Shown piece after piece: positions 24,844 through 30,416 of a DNA stretch of 36,219 nt. The notes below the pieces were generated by a model. That model was not told the DNA's origin. It did no database searches and was given only the letters and a program-made list of their open reading frames with translations. The stretch's first letter is position 1. Each line of letters begins with the position of its first letter. A program made the position numbers and the translations under genes. This DNA comes from JBGPGW01 sp046349515 (GTDB lineage: Bacteria; Pseudomonadota; Alphaproteobacteria; CADEGL01), in NCBI GenBank assembly GCA_046349515.1, contig JAXMCE010000023.1, forward strand, positions 1 to 36,219. The letters are read 5' to 3'.

Positions 24844-25775
24844 TGCCGGCCATCCTCTTCCACAGCCAGTGGGACGACCCCGAAGCTTGGCGCCGTGCCA
24901 TTACCAATCGGATACCCGGGCTCGAGCTTCGCGTCTGGCCCGAAGTGGGCGAGCGCGCCGACATCGCCTATGCCTTCGTCGAGAACCTGCCTGCGGGCGA
25001 GCTCGCGAAACTGCCGAACCTCAAGGCCATCCTCTCGCCCGGCGCGGGCGTCGACCATCTCTTCCGCGATCCCGCGCTCCCGCGCCACCTTCCCATGGTC
25101 AAGGTCGTGCAGGACCGCATGACCCGCGGCATCGTTCAATACGTCGTCCTCCACGTGCTCCGGCACCACCGGCGCATGCCGGAGTACCAGGCCCAGCAAC
25201 GCGAGCGTCTGTGGCAGGAATTGAAGCAGCCAGGCGCCTGGGACAGGCGGGTCGGGGTGATGGGCCTCGGCACGCTCGGACGCGCCTCCGTCAAGGCGCT
25301 CGTCGATCTCGGCTTCCAGGTCGCGGGCTGGAGCCGGACCCGAAAGCGCATCAAGGACGTCGAGACCTATGCCGGCGCGGATGAGTTCCAGACCTTCCTG
25401 GCGCGGACCGAGATCCTCGTCTGCCTCCTGGCCTTGACGCCCGAGACCCGAGGCATCGTGAACGCCCGCAGCATCGCCACGCTGCCCGCGGGCGCCTCCT
25501 TCGTGAACCTGGCGCGCGGCCGGCACGTCATCGAAGCCGACCTCCTGGCGGCCCTCGATTCCGGGCATCTCAGCCACGCGACGCTCGACGTCTTTCACGA
25601 GGAGCCGCTGCCGCCCACAAGCCGCTTCTGGTCGCATCCTCGCGTGACCGTCACCCCGCACCGGGCCGGGAATTCGAACCGGCTCGCGATCATCGACCAG
25701 ATGCTGGATGCGATCGAACGGCTCGAGGCGGGCCGGCCCCTCCGCCACCGGGTGGACGCCCGCCGCGGCTACTAG
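24843..25775 (+). CDS. GhrA-type 2-hydroxyacid dehydrogenase, tandem copy 2
   Basis: Second tandem paralogue, 310 residues from the ATG at 24843, which overlaps the copy 1 stop by one base; a TTG three bases earlier is possible but less likely. The Rossmann loop is GLGTLG, followed by GWSRTRKR. The triad is Arg225 (NLARGRH), Glu254 (FHEEPLPP) and His273 (TPHRAGN). It is closest to copy 1, sharing AGVDHLFRDP, VLRHHR and WQELKQP, so the pair looks like a local duplication. Differences in the active-site mouth (SPGAGVDH against SLGAGVDH, and Arg after the catalytic His) suggest altered substrate choice. The N-terminus is shorter and differs (MPAILFHSQWDDPEAW). Confidence 0.87.
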   Translation: MPAILFHSQWDDPEAWRRAITNRIPGLELRVWPEVGERADIAYAFVENLPAGELAKLPNLKAILSPGAGVDHLFRDPALPRHLPMVKVVQDRMTRGIVQYVVLHVLRHHRRMPEYQAQQRERLWQELKQPGAWDRRVGVMGLGTLGRASVKALVDLGFQVAGWSRTRKRIKDVETYAGADEFQTFLARTEILVCLLALTPETRGIVNARSIATLPAGASFVNLARGRHVIEADLLAALDSGHLSHATLDVFHEEPLPPTSRFWSHPRVTVTPHRAGNSNRLAIIDQMLDAIERLEAGRPLRHRVDARRGY

Positions 25776-25834
25776 TGACAGCACCGCGCGCGGCCTGTTA
25801 GAACGCGGGGGACGAAAAGCCCCGAGGACCTTCC

Positions 25835-26764
25835 ATGGCGATGATGTTCACCAGCATTTTCGACGATCCCGTCGAATGGCAGCGCTATCTCACCGAATAC
25901 GGCGCCAATGTGGAGCTGCGGGTGTGGCCCGACGTCGGCCCGCTCGAGGAGATCGAGTTCGCCCTCGTCTGGCGACCGAAGCCCGGCGATCTGAAGCGCT
26001 ACCCGAAGCTCAAAGTCATCTTCTCCATGGGGGCCGGCGTCGACCATATCTTCATCGATCGGGAGCTGCCGAAGCATGTGCCCGTCTGCCGCATCATCGA
26101 CGAGGACCTGACCGCGCAGATGAGCGAGTACGCGATCTACGGCGTGCTCCACTATCACCGCAAGATGGCGAGCTACGCCCAGGCCCAGAAGGATCATGCC
26201 TGGCGCAAAGCCGGCCGCGGCGACACACCGATGACGCGCATTGGCGTCATGGGCGTGGGTCAGATCGGCGGCGATACCGCGCGCAAGTTGAGTGCGCTCG
26301 GCTTCCAGGTGTCCGGCTGGAGCCGCACGCCCAAGACGATCCCCGGCATCGACATGTTTCACGGCGAGTCCGGTCTCGAGCCGTTTCTCGCCGGCAGCCA
26401 GTTCCTGGTCTGCGTCCTGCCGCTGACGAACGCGACGCACGGCATCTTGAACGCCAAGACTCTTGCCATGCTTCCCAAGGGCGCCTTCGTCATCAACATG
26501 GCGCGGGGCGCGCATGTCGTCGATCGGGACTTGATCGCGGCACTCGATTCAGAGCACCTCGCCGGCGCCATGCTCGATGTGTTCGAGAAGGAGCCGCTGC
26601 CGCCCGAGCACCCGTTCTGGGCTCACGCGAAGATCATCGTAACGCCGCACATCGCCGGCGACCTCAACCCGCGCACCTGCGCGCAGCAGGTGACGGAGAA
26701 CATCAAGCGCTTTCGCGCCGGCAAGCCGCTCCTCAACGTCGTGGATCCGACGGCAGAGTACTGA
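25835..26764 (+). CDS. GhrA-type 2-hydroxyacid dehydrogenase, tandem copy 3
   Basis: Third paralogue, 309 residues. The Rossmann loop is GVGQIG, followed by GWSRTPKT with fewer basic residues than copies 1 and 2. The triad is Arg224 (NMARGAH), Glu253 (FEKEPLPP) and His272 (TPHIAGD). It is more diverged: VLHYHRKMASYAQAQ replaces VLRHHR, and the WQELKQP element is absent. This suggests an older split or a separate acquisition. It starts 59 bases after copy 2 with GAGGA six bases ahead of the ATG, so it can be translated independently. It ends two bases from the stop of the aminopeptidase gene on the other strand. Confidence 0.87.
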   Translation: MAMMFTSIFDDPVEWQRYLTEYGANVELRVWPDVGPLEEIEFALVWRPKPGDLKRYPKLKVIFSMGAGVDHIFIDRELPKHVPVCRIIDEDLTAQMSEYAIYGVLHYHRKMASYAQAQKDHAWRKAGRGDTPMTRIGVMGVGQIGGDTARKLSALGFQVSGWSRTPKTIPGIDMFHGESGLEPFLAGSQFLVCVLPLTNATHGILNAKTLAMLPKGAFVINMARGAHVVDRDLIAALDSEHLAGAMLDVFEKEPLPPEHPFWAHAKIIVTPHIAGDLNPRTCAQQVTENIKRFRAGKPLLNVVDPTAEY

Positions 26765-26766
26765 TC

Positions 26767-28161
26767 CTAGCGCCGTCCGTAGCGGCCTTCGAGGAAGCGG
26801 AAAAGGGCCCGCATACCCTGCGCCTCGCCGCCTACCGGCCGCCCCGGCCGCGCCGAGGGGTTCCAGGCCATCATGTCGAGATGGATCCAGCGCCGGTCCG
26901 TCGCGACGAATTCCTTGAGAAACAGCGCCGCGGTGATCGAGCCCGCAAACGAGCCCTCCGAGACGCTGTGGATGTCGGCGACCTTGCTGTCGAGCGTCTT
27001 CCGGTAGCCCGCCCAGAGAGGCAGGCGCCAGAGCGGATCCGATTCCTCGATGCCCGCCCGCAGGAGCTCATCGGCGATCTTGTCGTCGTTGGTATAGACG
27101 GCCGGCACGTCAGGCCCCAACGCCACGCGAGCGGCGCCCGTCAGGGTGGCGCAATCGATGATGAGCTCGGGCGATTCGCGGTCCGCCTCGGCAAGGGCGT
27201 CGGCCAGGATGAGCCGTCCTTCGGCATCGGTGTTGCCGATCTCGACCGTGAGACCTTTGCGCGACTTGACGACATCGAGCGGCCGCATGGCGTCGCCCGC
27301 GACGCTGTTCTCGACCGCCGGGACGAGAACGCGGAGCCGCACGGGAAGCTTCGCGCCCATGATGAGGTCGGCCAAGCCGAGGATCTGCGCGGCCCCGCCC
27401 ATGTCTTTCTTCTGGAGCAACATGAAGGCGGAGCTCTTGAGGTCGAGCCCGCCCGAATCGAAGCACACGCCTTTGCCGACGAGCGTCACGCGCGGCGCGC
27501 TCTGGCGGCCCCACCGAAGGTCGATGAGACGCGGCGCCCGCGCCGAAGCGCGACCGACCGCGTGGATCAGCGGATAGCCGCGATCGACAAGGCGTTGACC
27601 GACGCATTGCTCGAACCGCGCGCCGTGACGGCGGGCAAGCGCGCGAGCTGCGGCGGCGAGCTCCACCGGTCCCAGGTCATTGGCCGGCGTGTTGACGAGA
27701 TCGCGGACGAGAAATGTCGCTTCGGCCTGACGCGTGACATGGGCCCGGTCGGCCCGATCGGGCCAGACAAGACGGATGCCGGTGCGCGTCCGTTTCTTGT
27801 ACCGGTCGAAGGCGTAGGCCCCGAGCGCCCAGCCAAGGGACGCCTGATTGGCCGCGCGCCGATCGAGCGACACATCGATCCGGTAACTGCCCTTGGGCAG
27901 GAGCGCGGGAAGCCCTGCGAATTGCCACAACCTGTCATCGGGATCGATCCCGACGACGACGCGGCCGATGCGCCCCTCGGCACCGGGCACGAGCAAGACC
28001 TTGCCGGGTTCGGCCGCAAAGCCCGCGCTTTCTGCCCAGCGGCGGAGCGCCAACGGCTGGCGCGACACCCAATGCCGCCAGCGTTCCTTCGCCACGGGCG
28101 ACAACGCAACGGTTCTTCCGTCAGGTCGGGAAGTGAGACTGTCCAGCACCATCGGCCTCAT
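26767..28161 (-). CDS. Leucyl aminopeptidase family protein, peptidase M17
   Basis: Cytosolic dinuclear zinc or manganese aminopeptidase, 464 residues from the chosen ATG at 28161; a second ATG three codons later is also possible. The M17 catalytic segment is complete: Lys230 and Asp235 in GKGVCFDSGG, Lys242, Asp253 in QKKDMGGAA, and Asp312, Glu314 and Arg316 in NTDAEGRL. The spacing of these residues matches that of characterised leucine aminopeptidases. The N-terminal domain is short and poorly conserved, like other alphaproteobacterial PepB-like members. A frame extension to 28308 has no start-site support. It is convergent with the third GhrA-like gene and close to the peptide importer, so degradation of imported peptides is plausible. 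Confidence 0.92.
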   Translation of the reverse strand: MRPMVLDSLTSRPDGRTVALSPVAKERWRHWVSRQPLALRRWAESAGFAAEPGKVLLVPGAEGRIGRVVVGIDPDDRLWQFAGLPALLPKGSYRIDVSLDRRAANQASLGWALGAYAFDRYKKRTRTGIRLVWPDRADRAHVTRQAEATFLVRDLVNTPANDLGPVELAAAARALARRHGARFEQCVGQRLVDRGYPLIHAVGRASARAPRLIDLRWGRQSAPRVTLVGKGVCFDSGGLDLKSSAFMLLQKKDMGGAAQILGLADLIMGAKLPVRLRVLVPAVENSVAGDAMRPLDVVKSRKGLTVEIGNTDAEGRLILADALAEADRESPELIIDCATLTGAARVALGPDVPAVYTNDDKIADELLRAGIEESDPLWRLPLWAGYRKTLDSKVADIHSVSEGSFAGSITAALFLKEFVATDRRWIHLDMMAWNPSARPGRPVGGEAQGMRALFRFLEGRYGRR

Positions 28162-28298
28162 CGCGCATGGGAATCCAGTCCTGGAGCATGGCCCGGTTCG
28201 GCCCTCCTGAAAAGGACAGGCATCCGCGATCGCCCCTTGCCAGGTCCCTTCCCATACACTCCAATGGGACCGCGCAAGCGAGCGCGGGGGAGATTGCC

Positions 28299-28952
28299 GT
28301 GACGACAATGACTATCTATCTGGCGAACAAGAATTATTCGTCTTGGTCGCTGCGCCCGTGGTTGGCGCTCAAGCAGACGGGCGCCGCATTCACGGAAGAG
28401 GTGATCCCGCTCGACCAGCCAACGACGCGAGAGCAGATCCTGCGCGTGTCGCCGTCCGGCAAGGTTCCAGCCCTCCACCACGGCGATGTGCGCCTGTGGG
28501 AGTCCCTCGCCATCGCCGAATATCTTGCCGACACGTTTCCCGAAGCACGTCTTTGGCCGGAGAGCGCCGCCGCCAAGGCACTCGCGCGCTCAATCTCCGC
28601 GGAGATGCATGGCGGCTTCATGCCGTTGCGCCTCAATATGCCCATGAACATGCGCGCCTCGGCTCCGGGAAAGGGTATGGCGCCCGGCGTGCAGGACGAC
28701 ATCAATCGCATCACGGCCATTTGGCGAACCTGCCGGGAGCAATTCGGCAAGGGCGGACCTTTCCTTTTCGGCGCCTTCACGATCGCCGATGCGATGTTTG
28801 CGCCCATCGCGAGCCGGTTCACGACCTACCAGGTCAAGCTCGACGAGGAATCCGAATCCTACCGCCAGGCGATCCTCAACCACCCGCCATTCCAGGAATG
28901 GCAGGCCGCGGCGAAGAACGAACCCTGGATGATTCCGAAATACGAGATCTGA
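28299..28952 (+). CDS. Glutathione S-transferase family protein
   Basis: A 217-residue cytosolic GST. The thioredoxin-like N-terminal domain (about 1-80) has YLANKNYSSWSLRPWLAL, with a serine-rich active-site region (a Ser is the likely glutathione-activating residue), the cis-Pro segment SGKVPALHH and the glutathione-contact ESLAIAEYLAD. The helical C-terminal domain includes FLFGAFTIADAMFAPIASRF, the N-capping-box region of GSTs. The start is placed at the GTG at 28299 because GGGGGAG lies six bases upstream. An ATG at 28308 would be fifteen bases from it and would remove three residues. It diverges from the aminopeptidase gene and is convergent with the TAXI receptor across 15 bases. Substrate unknown. 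Confidence 0.9.
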   Translation: MTTMTIYLANKNYSSWSLRPWLALKQTGAAFTEEVIPLDQPTTREQILRVSPSGKVPALHHGDVRLWESLAIAEYLADTFPEARLWPESAAAKALARSISAEMHGGFMPLRLNMPMNMRASAPGKGMAPGVQDDINRITAIWRTCREQFGKGGPFLFGAFTIADAMFAPIASRFTTYQVKLDEESESYRQAILNHPPFQEWQAAAKNEPWMIPKYEI

Positions 28953-28967
28953 GCCCGACTCACCCGC

Positions 28968-30011
28968 TCACTTGAGCATGCCAACCTCGCGATAGAATCG
29001 CGCGGCACCAGGGTGGAGTGGAACGACAAGCCCGTCGAGCGCGGTCTTCAACCTGATCTTCTGACCATCGGCGGGCCGGCTGTCGAGGAGGCGGCGCATG
29101 CTGTCGTGCCAAAGCGCGCGCGTGATGCCGTAGACGAGATTATCGTCGACGGCGTTCCCGACGAGCCAAAGCGTACGAACGGACAGAGTCTTGACCTCGG
29201 CCACGTTCGTATAGGTGCCGGCCGGGATGATCGTCGCCGAGAAGAACGGCTGCTTGGCGACGAGTTCGTCCGCGGGCTTGCCCGCGAGCGGCAGAATGTC
29301 GATCTCGGTGCCCTCGGCAAGATCCGCCACGCCCGCGACCGGATCGCCCGCAACGGTGAAGTAAGCATCGAGCTGCCCTTTGCGCATGAGCTCGCTCGCG
29401 CGACCGGCCGTCTCCGACATGAGCCTGAGGGAACGGGTCGAGACGCCGTAGGCCTGAAGGATCGCCCGCGCGGCCGAGTTCGTGCCGGTCCGGTCAGGCC
29501 CGAGCGAGACACGCTTGCCGACGAGATCCTTGACCGACCGAATCTTGGCGCTCTTGCGAACGACGACATGGACCGTCTCGGGGTAGAGGCTCGCGATGGC
29601 GCTGATCCCCTTCACCCTCTCCCGCCCGACATAGAGGCCGGTGCCCTTGTAGGCCCAATAGGCGACATCGGCCTGGGCGAGGCCCGATTCGAGACGGCCG
29701 GCGGCGACCGCCTCGATGTTGGCCTGGGAGCCCTCGGTCGACACCGCGACCGCGACAAGCCCAGGCACGCCACAACTGCCGCCTGACTCACATGGACGCG
29801 ACCCCGGCGGCTTGCTGATGGCGCTCGCCAACAAGCCTCCGACCGCAAAGAACGCGGTGTCCGAGGCCGAGGTACCGATGCGGAAATAGGTGACCGGCTG
29901 CGCAAGACCCGGACCGAGCCCCCACCCGGCGAGGATGATCGCGAGGGCCGCCGCCAGCCGCGCAAACCGGCGGCATCGGTGTCGGCCAAACGGGGGGCGG
30001 AACGTCGCCAT
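28968..30011 (-). CDS. TAXI-family TRAP transporter solute-binding protein (orphan)
   Basis: Periplasmic receptor of the TRAP-associated extracytoplasmic immunogenic (TAXI) family, 347 residues. The N-terminus is basic, then hydrophobic (about residues 16-37, FARLAAALAIILAGWGLGPGLA), a signal peptide probably cut near residue 38. Mature features are YFRIGTSASDTAFFAVGGLLASAIS, ANIEAVAAGRLESGLAQADVAYWAYKG and VGKRVSLGPDRTGTNSAARAILQAYG, all typical of TAXI proteins. An insertion with two nearby Cys (RPCESGGSCGVPG, about residues 72-84) may form a disulphide. No DctQ or DctM membrane subunits are encoded here, so its permease must lie elsewhere or it works otherwise. Ligands in this family include glutamate and other organic acids, but none can be assigned. 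Confidence 0.9.
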   Translation of the reverse strand: MATFRPPFGRHRCRRFARLAAALAIILAGWGLGPGLAQPVTYFRIGTSASDTAFFAVGGLLASAISKPPGSRPCESGGSCGVPGLVAVAVSTEGSQANIEAVAAGRLESGLAQADVAYWAYKGTGLYVGRERVKGISAIASLYPETVHVVVRKSAKIRSVKDLVGKRVSLGPDRTGTNSAARAILQAYGVSTRSLRLMSETAGRASELMRKGQLDAYFTVAGDPVAGVADLAEGTEIDILPLAGKPADELVAKQPFFSATIIPAGTYTNVAEVKTLSVRTLWLVGNAVDDNLVYGITRALWHDSMRRLLDSRPADGQKIRLKTALDGLVVPLHPGAARFYREVGMLK

Positions 30012-30416
30012 ATCGCTCGGGTCTCTGTGAGGCCGGGGCCGGACGATGCCCAGGCTGTACCACTCGGCATATTACGCATTGGGACGAGCGAACGAAACCG
30101 ACCCGCCACAGGACGCCCCCAGATGGAGGCTTCCGCCGCCACCCTCCCGCAACGTGAAATATTTGTTAGGTCCTGGACGGCCCGGTGCCGAGCCCCCATA
30201 TCCGACCGGTCGAGCGCGGACCCATGCGGGGAGGCATGGGCGGGCGCTTGGCCCCTGGCGGACGTAGCGGCACCGAGCCAGGGGCGCTAGATTATCGCCT
30301 CGGACCGGTCCAGCCTCACAACCGCACCCTGGACAGCATATGTTGGATTTGGCACGGCTGTTGTCGCGACAAGGCGAACGACACGCAAATGCGCGCAGGG
30401 AACGCATAAGCAGTCC
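30012..30416. other. 405-base divergent non-coding region between the TAXI gene and ndvB-like gene
   Basis: This is the only gap longer than 300 bases. It should contain promoters for both divergent genes. A TAATAT hexamer on the minus strand (complement of 30069-30074) and an AT-rich patch at 30157-30175 are the best candidates, but neither has a convincing -35. It also holds a 9-base inverted repeat (30251-30285) and a ten-base palindrome GGACCGGTCC (30302-30311). Short open frames here have no family resemblance or ribosome-binding sites. Confidence 0.6.
30251..30285. repeat. Inverted repeat upstream of the ndvB-like gene
   Basis: GCCCCTGGC (30251-30259) and GCCAGGGGC (30277-30285) are perfect reverse complements separated by 17 bases. 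No U-tract follows on either strand, so a terminator is unlikely. Centre-to-centre spacing suits a dimeric regulator or a leader hairpin. Confidence 0.6.

Noticed and set aside
25708..28302. Plus-strand open frame of 864 codons through copy 3 reductase and the aminopeptidase
   Set aside because: It overlaps two conserved genes in other frames and reads as arginine/alanine-rich shadow sequence.
28162..28308. Upstream extension of the M17 aminopeptidase
   Set aside because: The added residues look non-coding, and the extension runs into the divergent GST promoter and start region.
30185..30409. Small open frames in the 405-base gap
   Set aside because: No ribosome-binding site, no recognisable domain, and the composition looks non-coding.
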